Origin: Macrocybe gigantea
Lineage: Eukaryota; Basidiomycota; Agaricomycetes; Agaricales; Callistosporiaceae
Length of the DNA stretch: 64,000 nt
Assembly (NCBI GenBank): GCA_011319805.1
Contig: SJRY01000266.1
Location: 62,001 to 126,000 of the forward strand
Direction: 5' to 3'
Shown piece by piece: positions 32,135-45,249 of this stretch (position 1 is its first letter; every line of letters begins with the position of its first letter). The notes under the pieces were generated by a model. The model made no database searches, was not told the origin of the DNA, and saw only the letters and a list, made by a program, of their open reading frames with translations. Position numbers and translations under genes: made by a program.

Positions 32135-35100
32135 TCAACCAGTTGAACTCCTGGATGCGCCCCCACCGCTCACAGGCCTGTTCGTTTCTCTCGGGCGATC
32201 GCCGAATACCTCGTCCAGGAATCGTATCGATCGCGAGGGCGAGACTTCCCTTGTCGGCGGTGAGCTGTGCAGTGCCCTGAGACGATCCAATCGATCGTGC
32301 CGTAAGGACAGCGTGCTTTCAGCAGTCCCTGGCCGCGAGCGCTGGTAGATCCTGTCGGCGGTGCTGGGCCTCACCCTCTGTGGGCTGGTCGGATACGAGT
32401 GAGTCAAATGGTGACGGGGATGGGCGTGGCGAGCCTGATGATGCAGAGAGGGTATCGGGGAGCGACCACGCTCTTCTTCCACGATTTCTTCTTCCTCTCC
32501 TGCTTCAGTCTGCGGGGGTTGATCTTCTCCGGGTGGAAAAACTAATGACTGCGGCGGTCCATGCGCCCTTCGTATCGACGTTCGCTGTCTCGCACGCCGC
32601 TCGGCCGCTGTCGCCGAAGCTTTCGAACTGGTCGTCTTCATCTTCACCGCCTTCGGCTTCTTCCTAGGCTCTCCAACACCGGCACCAGCACCTGTGGAAG
32701 GTCCCGTTTGGCTTTGGTCCGAAGCCCAGCCTTCGTCGTCGCCTTCGTGAGGTGGTGTGGTCATAATGACAGGAGGCGCGCCTTCACCACCGCCCCCTTC
32801 TCTATTTCCGTGTTCACTGGCCTTGCCCTTTCCATGTTCATCGCCACCTTCGTGGTGTGCAGGAAAAGCTTCCGTGATCCTTTCGTGAATGTCGTGTACT
32901 TGTGCTCGAATATCTCTAACTTCTTGTGCGATTTGTTGTCCACCTTTCGTCTCGAGAGATTGCACAGTTCTCCTGAGAGCCTCCAGGCCTTGCCGAACTT
33001 CGCTAGCGAGGAGTGAAGGTCTCCGCGGACGAGTCCGCTCGGGATCCTCTTGCACTAGAACTTCAACATCTACCTAAAATATGGACGTCAACAGCAGATC
33101 CAGGATGTGGCATTGACATCACTCACATCTTCGCCAGGACCAGTCCTTCGTTCGACCAGTTTGCGATGAGGTTCCTGCCATTCCGTGACAACCGCTGTCC
33201 CGTCTGGCGGAGCGTCCGGTTTAGCGTGTTCTACAAGTGACTCTCCCTTCTTCGTCTCTACGCTACCTTCGTCCTTTCCTGGTGTCCCAAGCGTCTCGGA
33301 TGGAGTCTTCTCACCACCAGCTTCGCCTCGCTCCATCCGATCGTCTCTATTGATGGTAATTTCCGGAGCTCCGCGTTCAACGAACCGGGCCTGGGTCGTC
33401 CAATCCGGAGGAGCATGCCGCGACCACGTGCGAGAGACGGAGTGAACGCGGCGGCCAAGTGAAAACCCGGGTATAGAGAGGCCATGCACGGCAATGGAAC
33501 AAAGTACCATGAACGACACGATGGGTTGAATGCTTTTAGACAACAGTTCAACTTGCTCGCCGTGGTGATGTTTATCGTTTTCGATTATTTCGGTTGCGAA
33601 CGTCGAGATGAAGATGGCACCTAGAACAAAAAAAAAGGTGGGGAACGGCTCGGTACGCATAGCTTGCGAGAGATGTCGACGGACGCACCGATTCCCATAG
33701 GACCAAAATGACCACTAAAAATGGCCTCGCGGAACGTCTTCACGTCGGGTATCCACCTATACAGTGCAATCATAGCGGGCAATCTACGCAGAAGTAACAC
33801 TAGGATGGCAATGACAATCAATCTCCAGACGCTCAACGTCAACGAATGGTCATTGAACGAGCTGAAAGGCATCCAGGCTCCGACAAACACAAAGGCTGCG
33901 ATGTTGAATAAGAGATCAATGACGGAACTGAAGACGGCTTCCTCCGTCTGGCGGTTGAAGAAACCATCCCATGCGAAGGCCGTGCCACATGAAAACGCTG
34001 CCAAAAGATCATCAGAACCTAGCAACGTAGTGACACCAATTGTGAGCGTCGCTAAAGACAGGTATTGGGCAACGTAAGACTGTCTGTCGATGAGGTCGTG
34101 TCGTTGGCAGAACTTCATGAGATGACGAAATCCATATCCGAGTAATGCTCCAATGACTATGCCGAGGATAACTTGGTCTGACGGAAAAGAAACATGGCGC
34201 AGGAAATTAGTTATTCGTGATGACGAATGGCAGACGAAAATGCGTTCCTCGCAAAGCAGTGATGCAGCACTTACAAAGCCATAGGATCAAAAACCAGTCA
34301 CGAATAGCACCTCCGGTATCAGGAGACTCGAGAAGGAGATACATGGCAATGAAAAGGAAAGGAAATGCGGCACCGTCATTGCAACCGCTCTCTGCCGCCA
34401 AGAGATGTCGGAGGTGTGCTGGAACATGCTTATCCGCCCATTTGCCACCCACAATTGCGGCAGCTAAAATAGGATCCGTTGGAGTGAGACAGGCAGCGAC
34501 AGCCAGACTTGCGAGGAAGTGGAGGCCGGGTATAAGCGCGTAAATCAACGCAGCGGAAATAAACCATCCCTAAGCGTGACATGCGAATAGGAAACAGAGG
34601 TTAGAAAAGAGAGGCATACATGATCTCCGACTCACCCAGGTCATGACGGGAAACAGGAGAAAGACTAAGCTTTTCCAATGTCGAGCCATGTAACTCTTCG
34701 GCAATTCCACACCTATTGCGAAGACACCGATAGCCAAAACGACTCTGGTGAACTCCAACGTAATGCCATTCGTTACCTCAATTGTTCCCCCTCCCCAACT
34801 CCTTGGGTCGAATATATTGGCGCCGTAAGGACCTAGATCATAACACTGTTAAGAAAAGAGTTGGCGGTTCAGAATCTACCTGCGCACCAATAATGACGCC
34901 AAAGATGAACGCCCAACATGCCTCGCCAATATAAAGCTGTGGTAGGAAAGTCGTAAAATATTCAAATACGGATTTAAAAGAACCGACTCACTCTCTCTCG
35001 CAGGAACAGCGAGAACATGCCAAACTAGATGCGTCCCGTCAGTCAACGACTAGGACGACAACGAGGCATGGATAACTTACCAAAACCACAAACCCTCCAA

Positions 35101-35215
35101 TACATGCATAGGCAATATGGGGTATCGTCACTTCAAACTACATCAGATGGAGCAACGTTTCTGCATCAGGAAATAACGAATACGAGGCCACCACACATAC
35201 CGGATGGAAAGCCAT
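32135..35215 (-). CDS. Plasma-membrane Na+/H+ antiporter (NHA1/SOD2 type)
   Basis: Nine minus-strand exons: 35201-35215 (5 codons), 35081-35137, 34992-35024, 34888-34936, 34636-34832, 34275-34569, 33689-34177, 33127-33620, 32135-33073; 855 aa. It starts MAFHPFEVTIPHIAYACIGG. The N-terminal half is a multi-pass CPA1 transporter with WAFIFGVIIGPYGANIFDP, LTPTDPILAAAIVGG and the ion-site motif ESGCNDGAAFPFLF. Later helices include SSVIDLLFNIAAFVFVGAW and FGPMGIGAIFISTF. The last 400 residues form a long hydrophilic cytosolic tail with a possible coiled-coil (GLEALRRTVQSLETK), charged low-complexity stretches and Ser/Pro-rich ends, as in fungal Nha1. It exports Na+ and K+ for H+ and supports salt and pH tolerance. 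All splice phases close and no stop interrupts. Confidence 0.93.
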
Positions 35216-38200
35216 GACGTCGGCTCGCTACTTGATAAACGGGATTACCGGCGGGTTTCGTAGGAAACACGAATGGCGAAAATATCTCAGCCCAAAAATA
35301 CGGAAAAACGAGAAAGAGAAGCGTCGCGTCGAGGCTGGACGAGCTTGACGAGGCGCCTGACGCCGAAGAAAAGAAAGCGAGAGCGGCGTTTTGAGGGAAG
35401 GAGACGGCGTCTTGGTCGTCGTCGTCGTGGCAGTGGGGTTCATTCGAACCCAGACGACTCGGAAGGAGTTTGTTTTATATTTGTTCCTGCCGAGCCCCAT
35501 TTTTGTAATGCGGTTGTGTGAATAAATAATTGGCCGCCTGGAAAAAAAAAATTAATATTTTCGTTTCCGGAGCAGACACGTGGCCTCACTACAACTACAG
35601 CGGCGAACGACGTCCATCTCGCTACAAACCCTTGCGGAACTCCTTGCTGTCCATCTTCCTGCTCAGGCGGTCCCAAGGAGGTGAAGCAAAAACACGTTCC
35701 TGGCAAGTTTGCGTTGGGGTGGCCAAAGAAAGCAATTCAGGGTGCACCATGTGAGGCAGGGCTGCCAGTCGCAATAAACGTTATTATGCTCTCACGCGCA
35801 TGCCGGCCATTTGCAATCGTAAATATCCCTCTCTTTTCCTCACCCCTTCATAATCGACGCCGCAGCGCATGGTACGTGCTGACGGTGCGAACTCTACGCA
35901 GTCGAACGGCATCGACCAGAGCTCGCCGAACAGACGAGGGCGTCGATATCGGATAGCCAACTTGAAAATCCAGGAACATCACCTCATCTTGGCTTTGGCG
36001 TCGCATCATTTTCTTGGGCATGCTCTGCGTTCTTGGTGTCTTGGTTTATTCTTGGTATCACCGTGGCCTCAATTCCTCTGCTTCAGGGCAAGGGAATAAG
36101 ATCCGCTTCCTCTCCAAGGTGGTCCAGCCAAGGAAAGACACTGTGATTCTTCGGTGTTATATCTTCAATGAAGCTGGTCTGGTCCATTCTGGATTCTGGC
36201 AACGGATCGTTTGTCAGACTCAAACGAATAGCCTCCCAATGCCAGAAGACGCTTCATGCGCACCTCCCCTCCTGACTCAATAACAAAATCTGTCCTTCAC
36301 TGCCTTTTCACCGATCAAATCGATGGTATCCATCGGCACTTCATATAAGCATTGCTGTGCTATCATAAAGAAGCAATCATGATATGTGACACTAACGGAG
36401 TAATGGCGCTTTTTGAGCGGGATTAAAGCCTCTCCTCACAGGATTTCACGGCTTGTATGTTGTCCCACCGGATGAACTCGAGAACATATCACGGCGCCTT
36501 TTCAAAGTTTTCATCGTCTGACCTTTCTTCGGCGATCAGGTGTAATGCGGGGCCGACTGATTTCAGTGGAGGATAAGTGAGTCCTAGACGAGTCGCGGAC
36601 CTTTTTACGCAATCGCCTAGCGCATAGTACTTCACCGGCTAACTCAGCTTCGAAGCGAAGGAATGGATTCATACCCTGCGGACACCATGTACAGTACAAG
36701 CTCCAAAGAGGCGAGAAGCAAATAAAACGAGTTGACTTGCCCCGAATTGTAACATTTCTTCAAAGACAGCCAGACGTTTTTCGTTATCTACGCGCGCTCG
36801 GAACTCGGGACGTCCCTGAACGTGAACTGAAAAGCGGAGCAGACCGCCGCTCTCCTGCTTGCAAACCACGCATCACCTCTCGAGATGGCAGACGCGCCAT
36901 CAAGGGTGGGCGCAGGCAAAGAAATCGCGCACGCACCCCAGGTGCACGACGTCCTCCCCGCGTTGATATGGCGTGCTCCGTTTGCGTCAGCTATGCAAAT
37001 TGTGCCGTTGGTTCGCTTGTGGTTTAATTGCGCTGATTTCGTCGCTTGTGGTCGAGCACCGCCGGTTTCGTCACTGGACGTCTTCTGACGACGGTGGACA
37101 CCCTAGATCTCACTCTTCACCTTCAAAACGGGGCACGCACGACGGAATCACGTTTTTTTATACCTCTCGCTTTATGTCCTTGCAAACGAACCGCAGATTA
37201 ACGTCTGGAATGGCGACGGAAGCAAGCTAATATAGAGAGCGAATAGGTACATGTTGGTGATTCAAACAGGTAATGCTCTGTTGCTTCCCATCGGAGCCAC
37301 GCAAATGAGAGGACTTATCTTGATTGACGAGATAAGCTTCCGCTTCATTACTAGCCACTCGCAGCGTTGCAGTTCGCTGATATGAATTTGTTATCGCAGG
37401 CAGATCACGGAGGCCGAAGCCCCCATCAAGTTCTCCAGTGCACTCAACGCTCCAGATTTCTTCACGCGTTCACCCCAATATAACGATTTCAGGCGACGAA
37501 CGTGGTGACGCTCCTGCGCTGGCAATACGCCGTCAGGTTTTACTTTCCGAGGAGATTCGTATGTTGAACGGAGTCAGAACTATTAACTCCAAGTAGTAAT
37601 GCCACTGCTTGAAGTCGTGAGCTGGTTGTGGCGTTTTGCTCGACCAGTGTGCGTTGTGCCTCAAACCCTCGGAACGGGCTCTCCGAGCTGTATCCTCTAC
37701 TGGCAAGGTATATGGTTTAGCTCATTCGCTTCGTGACTGAGATGAAATTCGTGATTGGATATAAGCTTTTGAACACTCAGGTCTTGGTGCTCGTTCCTCA
37801 TTGTCATTATGTATAACACAGCGACAATAATAGCCCCATTCGCAGATTTGCGGATGAGCAGCTTTTTCTGCAGGTGGTCCAACTACGGTGTAACTCCGCT
37901 TTGGCCTCTGCATAATGTCAGAAGGACGACGTCGCCAGTTCCATCATTGCAAAGGTGTTAGGACTCATATTTGCAGTCATGACGCCTGCCGTTACGTCAC
38001 ATCATACGCTCAAGAATTGCCATCGAACCGGTCTTTCAAAAATTTCAAGGTGCCGAAACCTGAGCTCTGGACTGTTCGCCGTTATTTGGCCCGACATTTC
38101 CAAGAATTGGATGCGACCCCGAGATCAGGCATGCTAGTTTAACCTTTGCCAATCCTTTTGGTTGAATGGATGCTATATTTGATGCGCCAATTGCCTGCCG

Positions 38201-38673
38201 TACACCGAGGACACACGAGTTGGCGGAAACTGTTCCTCAAACAGTCGTCATCCACTCGTCTATCATCGTGCCCACTCTAGTGGAAGAACGGGTGCTTTAA
38301 AGAAGTGGTTGCGCAATGCTTCGGATGTATCTGCGATCCCGGCACGCTCTGCCGTCGAATCGTCGGCACTCGAATCTCCGCAGACCTTTACATTTCACAG
38401 AAGTCCAGTCTCCACATCAAATGTTTTTGCATATGTGTCTTCGGTTTGACGTCTGTCAGGCACTGATGCCGGTATGTCCAGATACGCGAACGCCGTCTTA
38501 ATTTACCTGCATGCCGAAAGAATGATTCGATGGAGGGCTAGAATACAAGCGACCTTGCTACACATATGAAACAACATGCTTGAACTATTAGTGCAAATGC
38601 AATACAACTTAAAAGGATACCAAAGCGCGAAGCGGGGGCTAGCTGCCTTAGCTCCCGCCATAGTACCATGCTT
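35216..38673. other. 3.4 kb without an identified gene
   Basis: Includes the promoter of the antiporter and the 3' side of APC2. Short open frames occur (for example 36014-36283, + and 37697-37913, -) and a stretch near 37400-37510 can be read as a peptide-like ITEAEAPIKFSSALNAPDFF, but no chain of exons or known motif emerges. Possibly decayed genes. Confidence 0.4.
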
Positions 38674-41600
38674 TCATTTGTTTAGCCTCCACATCCCATC
38701 TTGTTCAGAAACAAGCTTTTCGCTCCTCGCGGCCTCCATGAAAGAGGCCAACTGATCGATAGAACGATCATATCCGGGCGCAAATTTGAGCATCGTCTGT
38801 ATCCGATCCAACGGTAACGCTCCGAGATTCGTCAGCATTCCTTCGATGAACTGTCAACGTGTTTTAAGGCGGCCGGGATGCGTGTTTATGGGCGAGCGAT
38901 TCAAGAAAATGGGTAAACCGATGAATCAGCAAGACCAATCAGGTTAACGAAGAAAAAGATATTATTAACCTTCCAGTAGACCCGCATCTGCTCAGCTTGC
39001 TGCTGCTGTACAGTAGTCACAGGAGGCAGCTGGGGAATTGAAGCGATGGCTATTAATACGAGACGGTGTTTGAGCCAACGCGGAACACGGGGCTAATGAA
39101 AGGCAAAAACTGACCGGATCGTGCACGGTCGCTCGGGCCTGCAGAAGGCTCTTCAGCAACTTCCAAGAGCCTAAACGTCCCCTCCGCGTCCTCTTTCAGT
39201 ACACCCAAATCCACCCAAGTGAACAAGGCCTTCAACGCGGCGCTTCTATCAACCGACCCCACACCGGTGACCAGTTCGTCTATCGTCATTATTGCTAAAC
39301 GTCAGGCAACGCGTGTCAGCGAAAACGCTTAGTGAAACACCATTGACGACGAGCACACGACAGTCGCTCACATTTCTTGGAGAACAATTCAATGAAAGCG
39401 GCTTCCAGGGGAGAAACACTAGCTTCAACCGTTCGATCTTGTAGTTGTAGCTCCAACAGTACGGTCCCGAGTTGTGGCAACCAGCGCAATCTCTTGTCTG
39501 GTTTAAAAATAGAAAACTCTTTCGAGTACCGATCTAGGAGTCTGATATGGTGAAGCGTGTGAGAAAACGGGAATTTCGTCTGGTCAAGAAACCACGCACT
39601 CTTGGAGCTGTCCAGGCATAGCCAACGAGCTGGGTTCCAACGACGGCCAGAAATACCGCGATATAATGGTGGGATGCACAATAGACTGTAGAATGCAATT
39701 CATTGCTTGTAGGGGTAGAGAATAAAGAGCACTCACGCTGTGCTGCGATTGCACATGCCCATCTATTCGTTTAGAATCCGTCATGTCTTTCAACATGACT
39801 TCGCAGACTTGGAGGGCGCTTTCTCCGAAGCGTATTTTCAAGATCTCGACATTTCGCCGCTGTTGCGTGTTAATCTTCTGAGCTCGCAATGGCGGAAAAT
39901 CGATCTCACCTCTTTCTCCACTCTTTCAATGGCGTCATCTTTGATCAGCAGCAGTCTTTGTGCGAGCAGGACTTGTAACTCCTTGACGAAAAGGTCTTTC
40001 GAGTCATAGATGCTAACAAGAGTGCTGATGACATCGCTGGGCTTGTTCGCCCTGAAATCTGCGATCAGACAGGCCGGTTACGAATGAGCACTGTCGGATA
40101 TCGGGGTTTGGGTGACGAGATCGTGACGTACCAGGACCTGCGTCTATAGGCTCAGGTTCCCAATTAGGGTCACTGAAATCCTCAATTTCCGGTTGCTGCA
40201 AAGGTTGAATGGGTTCGTTCTCGTCCACCAAGAATCCCCGCCTTCATCGTCACCAACGAGGTTGGCCACGATACTTCGGATGGTGTCTGGTCTGTCTCTG
40301 ATATGGCAACACAAGGCGGAGCGGCTCAGTGCCAAGCCACTCAGGGTATGACGGTGGGGAGGTATCTACCTCAGGTATCGGCGGATCGGATCCGCTACTT
40401 TAAATAACAATACACCCGGTGGGTCCACGATCCGAAGACACTTGATAGTTGCAACATATTGAGATAAAATGAGTTTTGTGTCCGCACCCGGATGAAGCAG
40501 TCGTTTGCGGTTCCTGTAGGGCGATCCTTAAAACAGGCTAGAGAATAAAGTGCAAAGGAAATGACACACGCTTTCCGCAGTGAATCTACGAGTGCGGCGC
40601 GCTGGTCCACGCGCTGAAGGCAATCCTGTCCTTCCATGTCAACTTGGGGGTCCAAAAAGACGATTTGCGCAGACCTTTAAGTCCTGTAATGCCCCCATTG
40701 AATCTGGGAAATCAATGATAATATCGAAAATCTCCCTCGTTCTGCGTTACAATAATAACAGTTCCGTAAAGAGGGCAGCGAAGCATAAGTTAATTCCAAA
40801 GAGTAATAGAGAGTCTATGAAGACGAACCTCAAGTCGCACAGAGTCTTGTTCATATGAAAATCAAATCGGGAGCCGACACCTTGTAGCATAGCTCGGGCC
40901 TCGTCGGCTGCGTATCAGCAAGAAATGGACGTTTGCATGCAGTGCCGCATGTAACACAACAAGGAAGACACGATGAGCGAAGCCTGGAGATGAGGGGACG
41001 AAGAGGATACTAAAGTGAGATGAAAAACTCACCATTCGAGGCACCCCTTGCGTATGCCAAGAGCATCCATTTCACCATCCTATCTGCCATCCAAGTTCGC
41101 AACCCCTCGAGCATCGGCATTTCCCACCGTCCTTCACAGTTTCGTATTACATACGCCTCTATATGTTCATACCCGACACTTGCAACGATCGATTCGAACT
41201 TGTCGAGCATGCCCAGTGTCTCGAAGGCTTCCCATAGCCGCCTGTCTTGGTCAGGATAGATCTCGTCGGGGTCCAGCGGAGGCAAGCTCGCCGCACAGAG
41301 GGCTTTGAAGCCTCGGAAAATGCTGGAGGAAGCGCTGAGAATAGGAGCGTTTGAAATGTCGAATTGTACGCAGAGAAGATGGTGGAGCCAAGCCTGGGTG
41401 CAGTGAGCAATTCCAACTCTATCAGACGGTGGACAGCGGCGATCCCGCGCAAGGGGCAATGAGGACCGATGGACATGACGTAGTGACTACTCACTCTTGG
41501 GGGGTTGCCAACTCTGATACCAAAGCAAAAGAGAGTTTACTAGATGACCTACAAACGTCGGGTCTTGGCTTTGCTGAGGCAGCCACGCATCGCGCGTGAG

Positions 41601-42161
41601 CTCCGAAGGGGAAGATAAGCGGAAACCTTACTTGGTACTCGACCATGTATTTCCCTATGTCTCTTTCCACAAGATGAAAACTTTGGCGGATGCTCTCTAG
41701 TGTTTGAAATATCATATTACCATTAAGGCTAAGAGTAGAAGACGAGACGCACCAAGATATGTTTCCAACAGGACGGGAAGCTTTCTACATCGATTGATCA
41801 AATCGAACGCCATTCGTACAGTCTTAATACCTTCCGAAGAGTCAATTTAGTGGATACAACAAACGAACGTTGGTTGCTATATTTGTTTTCAAACGCACTG
41901 TGTTTCGTCTTTGACTGCTGGGGATCGGAGATGTCCCTCGGGTGAAGAAAGTCCATTGCAAGACTCCAAGCCTGCGGGAACAACCCAAAGTTGCATGAGC
42001 AGTGGAGTTTCAGTATCACAACGAGGCTCCTTAGATTACAATCCGCCACACACCCGACTGAAGTTCATCAACCCATTGATGCCCTGTTCATCGCGGTTAA
42101 GACGATCGAACGCGTCTTTCCACTTTTCTCTGACCTGCGCCTGTAGCGCGTCAGTAGACAT
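38674..42161 (-). CDS. APC2: Anaphase-promoting complex subunit 2 (cullin-type)
   Basis: Minus-strand multi-exon gene from ATG 42159-42161 to TGA 38674-38676, with at least ten exons (for example 42054-42161). N-terminal pieces read MSTDALQAQVREKWKDAFDR and VRMAFDLINRCRKLPVLLET. The middle includes RTWMADRMVKWMLLAYARG. The cullin part has SRFDFHMNKTLCDLR, EIFDIIIDFPDSMGALQDLK, DRPDTIRSIVANLVGDDEGG, ISRYFWPSLE and LRWLPQLGTVLLELQLQDR, then MTIDELVTGVGSVDRSAALK. The C-terminal winged helix ends RIQTMLKFAPGYDRSIDQLA...DGMWRLNK. APC2 pairs with the RING subunit APC11 as the catalytic core of the ubiquitin ligase that drives anaphase; nuclear. Not every exon border was fixed, but every conserved block is open, so the gene looks functional. 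Confidence 0.9.
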
Positions 42162-43156
42162 GTCGCACCAAGGCAGCGTCCAACGTCCCCGTCCTGTGTG
42201 CACAAGTCGTCCTCTGGCTGTCGCAACTTGTTCACCAAGGTTCCGCAGCAGCGGTCGCCAATCGTGGGATGTAACGTGGAGTGTTTGACTCCCGGAGCGT
42301 TGTACAGGGCCTTCGTGCCTTCCAGAGCTAGGGACTAGATATTGGCCGAGGTCGTCCTCCGCAAAAATGTGGCGGGTATAGGGCGCTGGTCACGCGGAGC
42401 AGAAAGAGTCATCACGTGATATGAGAACGCGGCTGTCACAACAGCGTACAGAGCGCAGCGGAAACGCGCCAGTCGACCGAGAACCCTGTTCTCCAGAGCC
42501 ATACGCAGCAGATCTCCAGGGACATCCTTGTACATTTAAAAATGCTACTGCAACAACACCTCGACCTACAAACACGACAAGAATCGCAAGAAGCCTACAA
42601 GATATCATAGGTATACGAACCAAGAAATGCAGAACCAGACACATCATGCGTGGAAAAAGAAAATACAAGAGAGCGAAACGGAAGAGCCGGACTTCCGATT
42701 CGATGCTAAGACAAGTAATAAAATGGTATAACGCCACCAACCAGGAAAGAAAAATGGGTGGTCATCAAGGGATATATGAGCACGATATCGAAAGGAAGCG
42801 AAGCGATGGAACTGATGAAGAGGTGAGAACTGAAGGAGCGTTCGAAAATTGTTACCTTGTAATTAATACAATGAACAGAGGCGAGATGGTAGGATACGAG
42901 ATGGTGGTTGGGTGTGCGAAAGATCCAGCGCACGAGAGGAAGGGGGTGCTAGTTTGCGTTCTGTCCAAGAAGTTGCATGGAAAACAGCCGTCGCGTCAAC
43001 ACGGAGGTAATAAAGGAGGGATTGATGTAGAGTCGCGATCTTGATGAGTCGTACGTCGTCGTGAAAAGTGCAACTCTCGGTGCCTGACACAGTTAAAAAA
43101 AACGTCAATTCCTACTTGCCATGTCCAAAAGAGAAAAAAAATCCCTTACATGAGCT
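42162..43156. other. 1 kb between APC2 and the SH3 gene, no supported gene
   Basis: Holds the APC2 promoter. A 207-codon plus-strand frame (42421-43044) is rich in Lys/Arg/Gly/Asn without recognisable motif and is not accepted as a gene. Confidence 0.4.
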
Positions 43157-45249
43157 CTAGACAGCAACTGCCGTGTATGCATCCTGCGACATCCTTTCTC
43201 TAAGATACGCGATGCTGACCCTTTTCTCGTCCAAGAACGCGCCCACGTCCTTTCCCGCCTCTCTCAGGCAGTCCACCGGTATCAGTCCCAACTTTCCTTG
43301 TTTCACGTGGTGCCCCAAACTGTCGTTTTTCTTGGCCAGGAGATCCACGAGACTGTCCAGCGCCTCGACCAAGACCCATCCGTCATCAAAGACCTTGAGA
43401 ACCCTGACCCTGTCGCCAACGTTGATTTCGAGCTCGTCCGCGAGAGTGGGCACGAACGGCCGCTTCACCGTCTCGATTTCTTCAAACTGAGCGGCCGACG
43501 TCGGCGAAGCCCGCTGAGCCTCGACAATCTGAACGTCCTTCCGGGCGTCCTTCAGATCAACGACGAATGAGGAAGGTGATTGGACGATCAACTTGGGAAC
43601 GGGATCCGCAAAGGGATTTTGCATCGGAGAAGTAGGAACGTGCAGCGTCGGGAGCGATGGCGAGGTCAGCATGGACGTACTGCCGTTTGCAGCTGGGTTC
43701 GACCCGAGCGTCATGCTCGTCGCGCTGCTCCTAGGCCTTTCACCGTGCTGCGAGCTCCAGTCGTCCGACTGTTTTTCAGGCGGCTTGGGGAACGAGAACG
43801 ACTCGGAAGGCGAGAAGGGTCGGACGGACATGGGCGTCCTGACCTGCGGGGAACCGTCCATCATCCCGCTGGACGTGACGACGAGGTACTGTGCGTAGAT
43901 CTCGCTCTCCGCGCTGTGGAAGCTATCGCTCCCAGACGAGTGTCTATTGCTATCATTCGTATGCACAGGCGCAGGGACGGATGGACCACCCTCCGCCGGA
44001 GCACGTTCAAGAGAGACCAACGCGGGCGTCTCCTGCACAGGAGAGACAATTCGGCCGACGGGTACGTGCGCGGCAACAGGCGTAGCCGTCAGCGGCGTCG
44101 TGTTGCCACTGACTTCGGACATCGGCGGCAGCGGCGGGATCATGCTCTCGAAATCCATATCGAGGCGCGGCGTCTGCGCGTGGTCGAACGACGTCGCGAA
44201 GCTGCTTCGCCAGCTCATCACTCTACTAGCGCCACCGCCACCGTCCCTGTATTTCTCGCCAGACGAACCGTTGGCGGTGCGCCTGCTCCACCACCTGTTC
44301 CTGCGCTCGCTCCTGCGGGCCATGGAGCGTTTGCGGACGAAGACGAAAACGACGAAGAGAAAAATGAGGGACAGGAGGACGGCGATGGCTGCTATGCCGC
44401 CTTTGGAAAGGCCTCCTGAACTCGATGACGCAGCGGCATTGTTCACGCCAGGTGACAAAGACCCGTCGTCACCATTCCCGTCAGACGTCGAGGTAGACGT
44501 AGAACTTGGTTCAAGCGAGGTCGCAGTGCCAGTGAACGTGTTGAGGGTGCCCTGAGTATTGAAGACCTGCGTAGGGTTCGTCCCCGCATTCGCGGCAGGC
44601 CCATGGTTGGAGTTGCTGTCTGCAGAAGGGCTGCTGTTGTCCACGGCGTTGGTTGATGAGCTCGAAGGAGGAGGCGAAGCGCCGTCGCCGGTCGGTACGG
44701 GAGAGCCAGAATCGGAGTTGGTCTGAGACGGTGCTGGTGCACTGGAGCCCGGGTTTGAGCCGCCGCCACCACTGTTTGAGCCACTTGGGTTATTACTGCC
44801 GTTATTGCTTCCTCCGGAAGAACTGCCGCCATTGCCATTGCCATTACCGTTGTTCCCATTCCCATTCCCATTTCCATTGCCATTTCCGCTTCCATTCCCA
44901 TTGCCATTTCCGTTTCCATTGCCGTTGCCGTTTCCATTTCCATTTCCGTTCCCATTTCCATTTCCATTGCCGTTTCCATTGCCATTGCCGTTTCCGTTTC
45001 CATTGCCATTGCCACTGCCCGGCGATGTCGTCGGCGTCGAACCTGCTGTACTGGGCGTCGGCGTGCTTCCTTGATTATTGTTACCAACCAGAACCGTGAG
45101 GATGGGTTGACGACGGGTATAGAAGGCAGGGAGACGGGCAGGTTAATGAGCGACGGGTCGCGTTCTTCCAAGACGGCCGGCGGGAAGTCGAGGTCAAAGG
45201 CATCTCGAGTTAAACGAGACAAAGCGGTGTGTCGTGCAACGACGTGCAT
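43157..45249 (-). CDS. Single-pass membrane protein with C-terminal SH3 domain (Fus1-like layout)
   Basis: The long frame 43157 to about 45090 encodes, in order: VLVGNNNQGSTPTP, a Gly-Asn repeat (44828-45013), a Ser/Thr/Pro/Asn-rich region, a transmembrane helix (GGIAAIAVLLSLIFLFVVFVFV) followed by a basic stop-transfer (RKRSMARRSERR), a Ser/Pro-rich cytosolic part, and an SH3 domain (KRPFVPTLADELEINVGDRV, VLKVFDDGWVLVE, GKLGLIPVDCL). This resembles yeast Fus1 in topology: O-glycosylated exterior, one helix, cytosolic SH3. A likely N-terminus from ATG 45247-45249 (FPPAVLEERDPSLINLPVSLP) lies in another frame. It meets the main frame near 45090 and I found no intron to join them, so the 5' end is uncertain. 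SH3 partners cannot be read from sequence. Confidence 0.75.
44828..45013 (-). repeat. Gly-Asn coding tandem repeat
   Basis: About 185 bp made of alternating GGN and AAY codons on the minus strand, coding for roughly 30 Gly-Asn pairs with a few Ser. It lies in the predicted extracellular part of the SH3 membrane protein. The hexamer-like pattern makes it prone to length change. Confidence 0.85.

Noticed and set aside
42421..43044. 207-codon plus-strand frame rich in Lys/Arg
   Set aside because: No motif and no homologue recognised; the 3' part is repetitive in composition. Could be real but not supportable.
43580..44419. 279-codon plus-strand open frame, Arg-rich
   Set aside because: Antisense to the SH3 membrane protein, whose frame has a clear helix and SH3 domain.
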